From NCBI GenBank assembly GCA_945921365.1, contig CAMEKL010000005.1, positions 1 to 13,270 of the forward strand: 13,270 bases of DNA. The letters are read 5' to 3'. The position numbers and the translations under genes were made by a program. Of this stretch, positions 1-6,834 are shown piece after piece; positions within the stretch are counted from its first letter, which is position 1; every line of letters begins with the position of its first letter. Under the pieces are notes generated by a model. It saw nothing but the letters and a program-made list of their open reading frames with translations, was not told where the DNA came from and ran no database searches. This DNA is from an uncultured Bacillota bacterium. GTDB lineage: Bacteria; Bacillota; Clostridia; Christensenellales; UBA1242.

Positions 1-439
1 TATTCAAGGAGCGTTAGACCACCTTGAAGAAATGGGAAGCACAGCAAACTTTATCACTTGCTCTCCAACAGTTAGAAAAGCATATCAAAAATATTTAACA
101 TATTACAGAAGAAATATTGATGTTGCAGAACTTGCTGGTGGATATAAAGCAATTACATACAATGGAGTTCCAATTTATGCTGACAGATTTGTTGAAGATG
201 ACACAATGTACGTTCTTAACACAGATGAATTTACGCTTCATCAACTTTGCGATTGGAAGTGGCTTGAAGGTGAAGATGGCAGAGTTATCAAACAAAACGC
301 AAACGAAGCAACATATTCTGCAACACTTGTTAAATATGCAGATCTTATTTGCAACAAGCCAAATGCTCAAGCAAAAATTTCTGGAATTTCTTCAAATGTT
401 ACAAATCCTTTTGCTCCGGTTGTTAATGCTACAAATTAA
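1..439 (+). CDS. Phage major capsid protein, C-terminal part (5' end outside window)
   Basis: The reading frame is open from base 2 and gives 145 residues up to the stop at 437-439. The segment reading LNTDEFTLHQLCDWKWLE, followed by KQNANEATYSATLVKYADL and CNKPNAQAKISGI, matches my memory of the C-terminal part of HK97-fold major capsid proteins in Bacillota prophages, where the LHQLCDW and YADLIC motifs recur. The protein would build the icosahedral shell. An ATG at 32-34 is internal to the frame and is not the true start, because good coding sequence continues upstream to the window edge. It is followed after 49 bases by a small gene with its own ribosome binding site, so it is probably the promoter-proximal part of the same structural operon. 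The family call rests on motif recall and not on a search. Confidence 0.72.
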   Translation, partial: IQGALDHLEEMGSTANFITCSPTVRKAYQKYLTYYRRNIDVAELAGGYKAITYNGVPIYADRFVEDDTMYVLNTDEFTLHQLCDWKWLEGEDGRVIKQNANEATYSATLVKYADLICNKPNAQAKISGISSNVTNPFAPVVNATN

Positions 440-488
440 ATAGCATAAACAGCATGCGAAAAAAATAATAAGAATTTTTAGGTGTTTT

Positions 489-824
489 ATGTTAATTGAA
501 ATCAATAATGATGTTTGTTATATTTGTGAAAGATTAAAAGAGATTGATGCAGGCTATAAGATTTTCTTTAACACAAAGCGTAAAAAATTTGAAGTTCATA
601 ATGTTAATCAAATTGGGAATAGTTTTTGCTTAACTATTCCCTTTAACATTATAAGCGGAAAAATTTTAAGTTTAGTGAAAAAGACAAGAATTGAGAATGT
701 AAAAAATTTATTAAATGAAATTGAAACACAAAATATTCTTCTAGAAAATCGAATTAGAAATGAAAATAAAATAAAAAATGAATATTTAATTAAAAAAAAT
801 TTAACAAATTTAAAAATAATTTAA
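489..824 (+). CDS. Small phage accessory protein of unknown function
   Basis: This 111-residue protein starts at an ATG preceded by AGGTG at 480-484. The N-terminal half has mixed beta-like character, with ICERLKEIDAGYKIFFNTK and a conserved-looking NSFCLTIPF stretch. The C-terminal half (about residues 58-111) is strongly charged and helical, rich in Lys, Glu, Asn and Ile, and probably forms a coiled coil. I recall similar short proteins just after capsid genes in Clostridia prophages, but no function is known to me. Its place between the capsid and the connector-like gene suggests a virion or assembly role. The gene is more AT-rich than the capsid segment, especially at its 3' end, which runs into a low-complexity A/T spacer (825-848). 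Confidence 0.6.
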   Translation: MLIEINNDVCYICERLKEIDAGYKIFFNTKRKKFEVHNVNQIGNSFCLTIPFNIISGKILSLVKKTRIENVKNLLNEIETQNILLENRIRNENKIKNEYLIKKNLTNLKII

Positions 825-859
825 AAAATAATTAAAAATTATTAAAAATAGGAGAAAAA

Positions 860-1429
860 ATGGAAATAAAAAATATTTTAAAATTAACTTGCCTTTTTTT
901 AGGAAAAGAAAATCTTGAAAATTTAACAGAACTTGATGGCAGTCAAACGTCAACTTCTGCAGAGCAAAAAGAACTTAATTTTCTTCTTAGATGTTTAAAT
1001 TTAACATACAGCGAAATTGCATCAGACTATATTCCACTTTTAAAAACAGAAAATGTTTTATCAACAAACGGCAAAATTGTCTTTTCAAATCTTTCAAAAA
1101 ATTTGTGTGAAGTTAAAAGTTTAAAAGACGAAAATGGTTTTAAAGTTTCTTATAAACTTTATCCAGATTACATTTTAGCTGAAGGTAAAAATTTTGAAAT
1201 TACATATAGCTACCTTCCAGAGACACTTACAAACATATCTTCAACGCTAGAAGATTTTTCAAAAAAAGTTTCAGAAAAAATTTTAGCTTATGGAACTGCA
1301 ATGGAATATTGCTTTATTTCAGGCTTATATGATGATGCGCAAATTTGGGAAAGGCGTTTCAAAGATGCAATTCTTGTTAGAAGTGGAAAGAAAACAGAGA
1401 TTAAACTTCCAAAGAGGAGGTGGATTTGA
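860..1429 (+). CDS. Phage head-tail connector-like protein
   Basis: A 189-residue protein starting at an ATG with AGGAG at 850-854. It is mostly helical at the ends with a beta-rich middle (about residues 66-118). The C-terminal block, AMEYCFISGLYDDA (147-160) then WERRF and KLPKRRWI at the extreme C-terminus, is the most family-like part. I recall this ending (helix, short Arg-rich tail ending in RRW) in uncharacterised Bacillota phage proteins lying between capsid and a large tail-hub gene. That position is where P22-type phages encode the gp4 adaptor, which bridges portal and tail hub, so an adaptor role is inferred from position and not from a proven homology. The stop TGA overlaps the next ATG by one base (1427-1431), showing tight translational coupling. 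Confidence 0.55.
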   Translation: MEIKNILKLTCLFLGKENLENLTELDGSQTSTSAEQKELNFLLRCLNLTYSEIASDYIPLLKTENVLSTNGKIVFSNLSKNLCEVKSLKDENGFKVSYKLYPDYILAEGKNFEITYSYLPETLTNISSTLEDFSKKVSEKILAYGTAMEYCFISGLYDDAQIWERRFKDAILVRSGKKTEIKLPKRRWI

Positions 1430-2934
1430 TGTTCTATAAGAAGCCACTTCTTATTAAAAACACAAAAAATTTAAAGCTTAAACTTTCAAATTTTAGCGGT
1501 GGTGTTAACACTGAGGTTGATGAAAACGTTTTGCCATTCAAATTTGCAAAAAATTCATACAACTATAATTTTACGAAAGGTTCTCTTGAAACAGGCATTG
1601 GATTTGAAAGCTTAACGTTTTTAAAAAACAATGCTTCAAATCTAGAACGAACATTGCAGTTTGATGACGAAATAACAGAAGTTAACAAAGTTTGGTTATA
1701 TCCTTTTTATAACAATGTAAATCAAAAAAAAGAGCATTTACTTCTTGCAAGTTGTGACGATAAAATGTATTTTTGCCAAATTATTTCAATTGACCCTTAC
1801 ATTTATCCAATTTTAAATAACATCACATTCACATCTGTTCCAAACGCCATATATTACAATCTTGATGGAGAAGATGTTATGCTTGTAACTTCTGCAACAG
1901 ATGGAATGCTTGTTTATCACGCACAAGAAATAAACAACCTCGACAGCAATGCTCCAAAAATTTCTTCAATGTGCAGGCATTATGAAAGAATTTTTGCTAT
2001 TGAAGCAGGAAAAAGAACAAAACTTGTTTTCAGTGATAACCTTGACCCAACAAACTGGAATGTAAGCTCCGATGAAGCGGGATATATTGAACTTGCAGAT
2101 GAACGTGGCGGACTTGAAAAAGTTGTTAGTTTCAATGATTATGTTTACATCTTTAAAGAGTATGGAATTCTTCGTCTTTCTGCTTATGGCGACCAAAGCG
2201 ACTTTTCAATAACAAACTTGTATGTTACAAGTGGAAAAATTTATGGAAATTCAGTTTGTGTTTGTGGAAACAGAATTATGTTTCTTTCAAAAGATGGAAT
2301 TTATTCTTTTGATGGGTTTTCAACAAGCAAACTCAGTTTGAACATTGAAAGTTTGTTTAGAGATGTTGATAACGAGAATTGTTGCAGTGCATATTTCAAT
2401 GGGAAATATTATTTAGGTTTAAAAGTGGATTTTAATGATGGCGAAAGCGTTGGCTGTGAAGAATATAGCGGTGGGTTTGTTAATAATGCGCTTATTGAAA
2501 TAGATTTGAAAACAGGCGATATTAACATAACTCGTGGAGTTGATTTAAAATCTATCTGTGCAATTGAATATGAAAGAGTTAAAAAACTTGTTTGTGCATT
2601 TAATGGAGAATTTAAAAACAGGCTTGGACAACTAACTCATAACGGTAAAATTTTTGGAAAGCCACTTAAGAAAGTTTGGCAATCGTCATTCACAAATTTA
2701 GGCTTTTCAAGCAAAACAAAAAAGATAAGAAGTGTTAGTTTAATTTCAAAACAGCCTTGTGCTGTTGTTTTAAAAACGGATAAAGGTGAAAACAGATATG
2801 AAATTTCTGGCAGTTTAAAAACGCAAAAAATAATCACCCACGATGAAGGGGAAATGGTTCAGTTCAAAATTGAATCTAGCGTTGGTGATGCTTATATTGC
2901 AAATGTGGAAATTGCAATTTCTGTTTCAAATTAA
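1429..2934 (+). CDS. Large beta-rich phage tail-hub-like protein
   Basis: The chosen start is the ATG at 1429, eight bases after AGAGGAGG (1413-1420); an in-frame GTG at 1420 lies inside that Shine-Dalgarno site and is unlikely to be used. The product has 501 residues, begins with FSGGVNTEVDENVLP (about 22-36), and is rich in short beta strands with aromatic turns, for example RHYERIFAIEAG near residue 182 and MFLSKDGIYSFDGFS near 285. Repeated blade-like strands and the opening GGVNT motif resemble tail-hub or nozzle proteins of short-tailed phages (the P22 gp10 type, a beta-propeller). The function would be to close the DNA-filled head and link it to the receptor-binding parts. The fold call is inference from pattern and position. 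The upstream neighbour overlaps by one base, which supports a complex of the two products. Confidence 0.55.
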   Translation: MFYKKPLLIKNTKNLKLKLSNFSGGVNTEVDENVLPFKFAKNSYNYNFTKGSLETGIGFESLTFLKNNASNLERTLQFDDEITEVNKVWLYPFYNNVNQKKEHLLLASCDDKMYFCQIISIDPYIYPILNNITFTSVPNAIYYNLDGEDVMLVTSATDGMLVYHAQEINNLDSNAPKISSMCRHYERIFAIEAGKRTKLVFSDNLDPTNWNVSSDEAGYIELADERGGLEKVVSFNDYVYIFKEYGILRLSAYGDQSDFSITNLYVTSGKIYGNSVCVCGNRIMFLSKDGIYSFDGFSTSKLSLNIESLFRDVDNENCCSAYFNGKYYLGLKVDFNDGESVGCEEYSGGFVNNALIEIDLKTGDINITRGVDLKSICAIEYERVKKLVCAFNGEFKNRLGQLTHNGKIFGKPLKKVWQSSFTNLGFSSKTKKIRSVSLISKQPCAVVLKTDKGENRYEISGSLKTQKIITHDEGEMVQFKIESSVGDAYIANVEIAISVSN

Positions 2935-3003
2935 AAAATGATAAACAAAAAAAATATCTTAGAACAAAACATTATTGATTTTATTAAATATGGAGGAAGC
3001 ACT

Positions 3004-3912
3004 ATGTATACATATAAATTTTCTAACGATGACGTCGAATTAGATAAATCATCTGAGAAAGAAAAAGTTTTTGAAAAACTTAAAGAAATTGATGAAAAAT
3101 ATTCTTATGCCATAAATTCAAACATTTCAAATGATGACATAAATTTCCAAAAAAAATCTTATCAGGCACCAAGTGATAGTGAAATTGAAGAGATGGCAAA
3201 AAAATCGTTGTCTTCATATAAAGATTCTTCACTTAAAAAAATTGATGATGATTTCAAAAAAAATTCAAGCAAAATTGAAGAAAAAATTGAAAATGTGGTT
3301 GAAAATAAAGATGAAGAATTTTTAGATGCAATAAATAGCTATAATAAATCTGTTAAAAATTTCACAAACAAAGCAATCAAAAATGGAATTACAAACTCTT
3401 CAATTTTTGATGAAGCACTTAAAGAAATTGAAAATGAAAAAAATTTAAAACTAAATGAATCTCAACAAAAGTTTAGTGGTGAAATTGGAAAACTTCAAAG
3501 CGAAATGGCAATCTTAGAAAGCCAAAAAAACAGCGCGCTTTCAAGTTTTGATATTTCTTATGCATTAAAACTAAACGATGAAATAAATAAAATTTCAAGT
3601 GAAATTTCAAAAAAACAAGATGAAGTTTTAAAATATAATAATGAAATTGAAGAAAAAGCAAACAGACTTAAACTTGAGAGAGAAAAAGAAATTGCAAAGC
3701 AAAATGAGAATTTAACAAAACTTCTTTCTGAAAAAGGTTTAGTGGAAGTTAATAAGATGAAACAAAAAGAAAAATATGAAATTGTTAAGGGCTATCTAAA
3801 CACTATGTCTAAAGCAGATGCTCTTAGAGAACTTGAAGACAAAAATTATCAAAAAGAACTTTCAATTTACTACCCAAGCCTTTTTGCAGAAATCTATTCC
3901 AAAGATGAGTAG
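3004..3912 (+). CDS. Coiled-coil phage-module protein of unknown function
   Basis: The chosen start is the ATG at 3004, seven bases after GGAGG at 2992-2996; an earlier in-frame ATG at 2938 has no ribosome binding site. The 302-residue product has no signal peptide or membrane segment. Residues 1-60 look less structured, about 60-260 are almost wholly charged helix with long Lys/Glu/Asn-rich heptad-like runs, and 260-302 form a compact aromatic end (GYLNTMSKADALREL, then LSIYYPSLFAEIY). I do not recognise the family. It follows the hub-like gene by 69 bases and precedes the holin-like pair by three bases, so it belongs to the module. In P22 the gene after the gp10 hub encodes the coiled-coil tail needle gp26; an analogous plug or needle is a possibility, as is an internal ejection protein or scaffold-like factor. 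Confidence 0.5.
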   Translation: MYTYKFSNDDVELDKSSEKEKVFEKLKEIDEKYSYAINSNISNDDINFQKKSYQAPSDSEIEEMAKKSLSSYKDSSLKKIDDDFKKNSSKIEEKIENVVENKDEEFLDAINSYNKSVKNFTNKAIKNGITNSSIFDEALKEIENEKNLKLNESQQKFSGEIGKLQSEMAILESQKNSALSSFDISYALKLNDEINKISSEISKKQDEVLKYNNEIEEKANRLKLEREKEIAKQNENLTKLLSEKGLVEVNKMKQKEKYEIVKGYLNTMSKADALRELEDKNYQKELSIYYPSLFAEIYSKDE

Positions 3913-3915
3913 GAT

Positions 3916-4254
3916 ATGTGGCAAGAAGTTTTAAATATCGTTATATCAAATGGGATATTTGCAGTTTTGTTTGTTTTTCTTTTAACTTATTTAATTAAAG
4001 ATAGTTCTAAAAGAGAAAATAAATATAATTTACTCATTAAAAATCTGTCCGATAATCTTTCAAGTGCAGTTGAAAATAAAGAAAATTTGAGTGAAATAAA
4101 AGAAGAAGTTTGTGATGTTAAAAGCGATGTTGAAACAAACAATCACTTAATAAAACAGGTTCATGACGATGTTAAAGTTGTTAAGAATGATGTTAAAGCG
4201 ATTAAAAAAATAATAACCAAGAAGGCGGATAAGAAAAATGAAAAACAAGTTTAA
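3916..4254 (+). CDS. BhlA/UviB-type holin-like membrane protein
   Basis: A 112-residue protein with a short N-terminus, one hydrophobic segment at about residues 9-27 (VISNGIFAVLFVFLLTYLI), then a long charged helical tail. The N-terminal pattern, a few residues then NGIFAVLFV and a basic KRENKY stretch, fits the BhlA/UviB family of phage and bacteriocin-associated holin-like proteins, which usually have about 70-90 residues; this tail is longer and has heptad-like V/I spacing (VKSDVETNNHLIKQVHDDV), suggesting an oligomeric coiled coil. Its start lies three bases after the preceding stop, and AGGA at 3911-3914 is too close to act as a normal ribosome binding site, so it is probably translated by coupling. 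Its 3' end overlaps the next gene by 17 bases. Confidence 0.65.
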   Translation: MWQEVLNIVISNGIFAVLFVFLLTYLIKDSSKRENKYNLLIKNLSDNLSSAVENKENLSEIKEEVCDVKSDVETNNHLIKQVHDDVKVVKNDVKAIKKIITKKADKKNEKQV

Positions 4255-4483
4255 AAATTATTCTTTTTGGGTTGCGCTCTCTGGTGCAGTGATTATCTTT
4301 GTTGAAGCAATTGGAAAAATCTGTGGATTCACAACAGATGGCGATATGATAAACAATGTTATTATGGGCTTTGCTGGTGTTTTAGTTGTGTTTGGAGTTG
4401 TTACTTCGCCAACTGAAAACATAGGCAACGAGGATAGCGAAGAAGAAAAGAAAGATGATGAAAAAGATGATGAAAAACACTAA
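4238..4483 (+). CDS. Phage holin (phi LC3-like)
   Basis: An 81-residue protein with AAGGCGG at 4222-4228 before the ATG. It has a basic N-terminus (MKNKFKNYSFWVALSG), a first membrane helix at about 9-28, a short turn, a second helix at about 39-57, the sequence VTSPTENIG typical of the family after it, and a strongly acidic/basic hydrophilic tail (EEEKKDDEKDDEK). This is the layout of the small two-helix holins of the phi LC3 group, which permeabilise the membrane and release or activate an endolysin. No endolysin gene follows: the stop codon is itself part of the terminator stem that ends the operon. The 17-base overlap with the BhlA-like gene suggests the two are made together. Confidence 0.72.
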   Translation: MKNKFKNYSFWVALSGAVIIFVEAIGKICGFTTDGDMINNVIMGFAGVLVVFGVVTSPTENIGNEDSEEEKKDDEKDDEKH

Positions 4484-4503
4484 CGCTTGTTAGTGTTTTT
4501 TTA
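4473..4503 (+). terminator. Rho-independent terminator of the phage module
   Basis: A perfect stem AAAAACACTAAC (4473-4484) pairs with GTTAGTGTTTTT (4489-4500) around a 4-base loop, followed by more T. The holin stop codon TAA (4481-4483) lies in the left arm. It isolates the phage-type genes from trmD. Confidence 0.9.
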
Positions 4504-4586
4504 TGGGCATTGCGTTTGACTTATAGCCAAACAGCACTTGCCAGGAAGGCAAGTGCAAAAATTTTTCAAAATTTTGCAATGCCCCA
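4504..4586. mobile_element. 83-bp nested palindrome, MITE-like insertion
   Basis: The ends are imperfect terminal inverted repeats: TGGGCATTGC (4504-4513) against GCAATGCCCCA (4576-4586), differing by one extra base. Inside lie three further hairpins: GTTTG/CAAAC (4514-4518 with 4528-4532), a perfect 9-bp stem GCACTTGCC/GGCAAGTGC (4534-4542 with 4548-4556, loop AGGAA), and an AAAATTT/AAATTTT stem (within 4557-4575). The element is flanked by TTTTA on both sides (4499-4503 and 4587-4591), as expected for a 5-bp target duplication. Removing the element and one TTTTA would place the phage terminator directly against the trmD promoter. No coding capacity is seen. It could instead be a structured recombination or attachment site. 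The flanks are T-rich, so the duplication may be chance. Confidence 0.45.
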
Positions 4587-4591
4587 TTTTA

Positions 4592-4620
4592 TTGACATCA
4601 AAAAAAAATCTTGTTAAAAT
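4592..4620 (+). promoter_or_regulatory. Promoter of the trmD operon
   Basis: TTGACA (4592-4597), a 17-base spacer, and TAAAAT (4615-4620) match the sigma-A consensus at 11 of 12 positions. The expected transcription start is about 4626-4628, at or within two bases of the trmD ATG (4628), so the message should be leaderless or nearly so. Confidence 0.85.
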
Positions 4621-4627
4621 CATTCTT

Positions 4628-5302
4628 ATGAGAATAGATATTTTAACACTTTTCCCAGAAATGTTTTCAGCGCTAACAGAAAGCATAATTGGAAGGGCAA
4701 GGGAAAAAAAGCTTATTGAAATAAATGTTATAAACATTAGAGATTTTTCAACTGATAAACACCAAAAGTGTGATGATGAACCTTATGGTGGTGGTGCTGG
4801 AATGCTTATGACACCTCAGCCAATTTATGACGCAATAAAAAGCGTGAAAAAAGAAAGCTCTAAAATTTTTTTCATGTCACCAAAAGGGAATGTGTTTAAT
4901 CAAATAAAAGCAAAAGAAATGTCAAAATTGGATCATATCATAATTTTGTGTGGTCATTATGAGGGGATAGATAATCGAATTTTAGAAATTTTCAAGCCGG
5001 AAGAACTTTCAATTGGAGATTATGTTTTAACAGGTGGAGAAATTCCTGCAATGGCTATTGTTGACTGTGTTGCACGACTTGTTGATGGCGTAATAACAAA
5101 GGCATCGCTTGATGAAGAAAGTTTTTCTTCTGGTCTGTTAGAATATCCACAATACACTCGTCCCTTTGATTTTATTGGCTACAAAGTTCCAGATGTTCTC
5201 ATTTCTGGAAATCACAAAGAGATTGCAAAGTGGCGAAAAGAGATGGCGTTGGATATCACAAAAAATGCTAGGCCAGATTTATTAGGAGAAGAAAATGAAT
5301 AA
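4628..5302 (+). CDS. trmD: tRNA (guanine-N1)-methyltransferase TrmD
   Basis: TrmD methylates N1 of G37 next to the anticodon of tRNAs reading CNN codons, using S-adenosylmethionine, and so prevents +1 frameshifting. The start at 4628 gives the family's usual N-terminus MRIDILTLFPEMF; earlier in-frame ATGs lie inside the palindromic element and upstream of the promoter. Key motifs of the SPOUT trefoil-knot fold are DEPYGGGAGM (50-59), GHYEGIDNR (109-117) and SIGDYVLTGGE (128-138). The C-terminal domain contains GLLEYPQYTRP and ends soon after RPDLL. At 224 residues it lacks roughly the last 20-30 residues found in E. coli and Bacillus TrmD. The residue aligned by eye with the catalytic Asp before SF is Glu164; I believe Glu also occurs in other Clostridia. 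It overlaps rbgA by 8 bases. Confidence 0.97.
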   Translation: MRIDILTLFPEMFSALTESIIGRAREKKLIEINVINIRDFSTDKHQKCDDEPYGGGAGMLMTPQPIYDAIKSVKKESSKIFFMSPKGNVFNQIKAKEMSKLDHIIILCGHYEGIDNRILEIFKPEELSIGDYVLTGGEIPAMAIVDCVARLVDGVITKASLDEESFSSGLLEYPQYTRPFDFIGYKVPDVLISGNHKEIAKWRKEMALDITKNARPDLLGEENE

Positions 5303-6131
5303 GATAAATTGGTTTCCTGGGCATATGAAAAAAGCTTTGCAAGAAATGGAAAGCGAAGTTAAAAATGTTGATGCTGTTATTTATGTTTTAGATTCTCGCG
5401 CCCCAAGTGCTTGCCTTAACCCATCTTTTGTTGAAATTATTGGAAACAAGCCAATTTTGTTTGTTCTTAACAAGTTTGACCTTGCAGACGAGTATAAAGT
5501 TTCAAAATATGCACATATGCTGGAAGGTGAAAACAGAAGAGTTATTTTTCTAAACTCAACAGCATCTGGTGCAATTAAAAAAGTTTCAACAGCACTTAAC
5601 GAACTTTGCACAACTAAAATTGAAAAATTCAAAAGCAAAGGTGTGAACTATTTTGTTAGGGCAATGGTAATTGGTGTTCCAAACTCTGGGAAAAGCACAC
5701 TTGTTAACAATTTGTGTGGCATAACAAAAGCAGTAACGGGAAATAAGCCTGGTGTTACAAAGTCAAAACAGTGGGTTAAGCTTGCAAACAACATTGAAAT
5801 TTTAGACACTCCTGGAACGCTTTGGCCAAATCTAGCAGACGAAAAACTGGCACACTTTCTTGCCTACATCGGCTCTATTAAAGATGATGTTCTAAACGTT
5901 GAAGAACTTGTTTTAGATTTGATTGAAGAACTTAAAAACGCCTATCCAAAATTTTTGGAAGAAAGATATAAAATAAGTTTAGAAGAAAAAGCACCATTAG
6001 AAATTTTTGATGAAATTGCAGAAAGCAAAAAACTTGTTCTTCGTGGCGGAGATGTTGACTACGAACGCACTGCAAAACTTGTCTTAGATGATTTTAGAAA
6101 AGGAAAGATTGGAAAAATAACACTAATTTAA
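5295..6131 (+). CDS. rbgA: Ribosome biogenesis GTPase RbgA (YlqF)
   Basis: RbgA is a circularly permuted GTPase that acts late in 50S subunit assembly. The permuted order is visible: G4 NKFD (59-62) comes first, then G1 GVPNSGKS (127-134), the G2 Thr at 155 in KPGVTKSKQW, and G3 DTPG (171-174). The N-terminus INWFPGHMKKA is typical of the family, and the C-terminal helical domain carries the GGDVDYERTAKLVLDDFR signature. At 278 residues it has the usual length. AGGAG at 5284-5288 precedes the ATG, and the start overlaps the end of trmD by eight bases, indicating one transcript. In Bacillus subtilis the gene lies just beyond trmD-rplS; here rplS has moved downstream of yraN. Confidence 0.96.
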   Translation: MNKINWFPGHMKKALQEMESEVKNVDAVIYVLDSRAPSACLNPSFVEIIGNKPILFVLNKFDLADEYKVSKYAHMLEGENRRVIFLNSTASGAIKKVSTALNELCTTKIEKFKSKGVNYFVRAMVIGVPNSGKSTLVNNLCGITKAVTGNKPGVTKSKQWVKLANNIEILDTPGTLWPNLADEKLAHFLAYIGSIKDDVLNVEELVLDLIEELKNAYPKFLEERYKISLEEKAPLEIFDEIAESKKLVLRGGDVDYERTAKLVLDDFRKGKIGKITLI

Positions 6132-6132
6132 C

Positions 6133-6471
6133 ATGGATAATAAAATTCTTGGAGGAAAGGGCGAAGCTCTTGCCTATAACTATTTAAAAAGGAAAAAGTA
6201 TAAAATTCTAGAACGAAATTTCACTTGCGAAATTGGTGAACTTGACATTGTTGCAGAAAAAGATGATGTTATTGTTTTTGTTGAAGTTAAAACAAGGGCA
6301 AGTGCAAAATTTGGGCTCCCAAGAGAAGCAGTAAATTTTTTTAAACAACAAAAGTTAAGACAGCTTGCACTTTATTATTTAAAGAGCAAAAAATTGCTTG
6401 AAAGAAGCATTAGATTTGATGTTATTGATGTGATTGATGAGGAAATAACACACATTGAAAATGCATTTTAA
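6133..6471 (+). CDS. yraN: YraN family protein (UPF0102, nuclease-like fold)
   Basis: A 112-residue protein of the usual length. The N-terminus GGKGEALAYNYLKRKKYKIL and the core GELDIVA followed by VFVEVKTR identify the UPF0102/YraN family. The core fits a PD-(D/E)XK-type fold: Glu36 and Asp38 in GELD, and Glu51/Lys53 in EVK. No firm cellular role is established, though an endonuclease-like role in DNA processing is often supposed. The ATG lies one base after the rbgA stop with no clear Shine-Dalgarno site, so translation probably depends on coupling with rbgA. The last codons and stop form the first copy of a 17-base A/T-rich repeat found again before rplS. Confidence 0.93.
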   Translation: MDNKILGGKGEALAYNYLKRKKYKILERNFTCEIGELDIVAEKDDVIVFVEVKTRASAKFGLPREAVNFFKQQKLRQLALYYLKSKKLLERSIRFDVIDVIDEEITHIENAF

Positions 6472-6479
6472 AAATTTTT
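6463..6479. repeat. 17-bp direct repeat, copy 1 (overlaps 3' end of yraN)
   Basis: GCATTTTAAAAATTTTT is repeated exactly at 6970-6986. The following eight bases (AAAAAACA against GTAAAACA) also match with two differences. The two copies flank the 68-residue gene with its terminator. Confidence 0.5.
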
Positions 6480-6616
6480 AAAAAACATTATCCTTTGTTT
6501 GTATAAAAGTAAAACTTATGTTACTGTTAAGTGGTACTAATATATATCTAAAATTCTAGTTTACAGACTTTATTAATATTCATTAATTTTTAAGAAATAA
6601 ATTAAAGGAGAAAATA

Positions 6617-6823
6617 ATGAACGAATGGCACAAAAATAATAGCACTGATGTTATTTGGTGGCTTAATAATAGAGACAAAAAGGGAGAAATGCTATTTAGC
6701 TTTGATAAGAAGACTATTTTCAATCTGTTTGCTGATTATCCGCACAAATTAACCCCAGAACAAAAAGAAATTTTTGACAATGAAAACCCATATTGGAAAG
6801 AATTTTTCAAAGACAGAGTTTAA
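6617..6823 (+). CDS. Small conserved protein of unknown function (DUF-like)
   Basis: A 68-residue soluble protein with an AGGAG site at 6606-6610 before its ATG. It is rich in aromatic residues: DVIWWLNNRDKKGE, then LFSFDKKTIFNLFADYP, and NPYWKEFFKDR near the C-terminus. I recall short Bacillota proteins with the same pattern (a WW near residue 15, FSFDKK, then KEIFDNENPYWK), which belong to an uncharacterised domain family; I cannot state a function. It is monocistronic, 145 bases beyond yraN, and closed by its own terminator. Candidate promoters lie in 6495-6590 but none is close to consensus. A 17-bp direct repeat lies on each side, so it may be an inserted cassette. Confidence 0.75.
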   Translation: MNEWHKNNSTDVIWWLNNRDKKGEMLFSFDKKTIFNLFADYPHKLTPEQKEIFDNENPYWKEFFKDRV

Positions 6824-6834
6824 TTTAAAATAAT

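Noticed and set aside
825..850. A/T-rich repeats suggesting a regulatory or origin element
   Set aside because: Low-complexity spacer of 26 bases with no ordered motif, before a normal ribosome binding site.
1427..1431. Possible use of TGA as tryptophan (Mollicutes-type code)
   Set aside because: TGA ends the connector-like gene exactly at the next start in a TGATG junction, and Trp is encoded by TGG throughout.
2938..3003. Earlier start (ATG 2938) for the coiled-coil protein
   Set aside because: No Shine-Dalgarno site precedes it, whereas the ATG at 3004 has GGAGG at the right distance.
4503..4587. Cloverleaf-like folding suggesting a tRNA
   Set aside because: It has a 9-bp outer stem and a 9-bp inner stem, no T-arm TTCGA-type motif, no D-arm GG and no CCA-compatible geometry.
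4538..4627. Earlier starts for TrmD in the same frame
   Set aside because: They fall in the palindromic element upstream of the promoter, and the family N-terminus begins at 4628.
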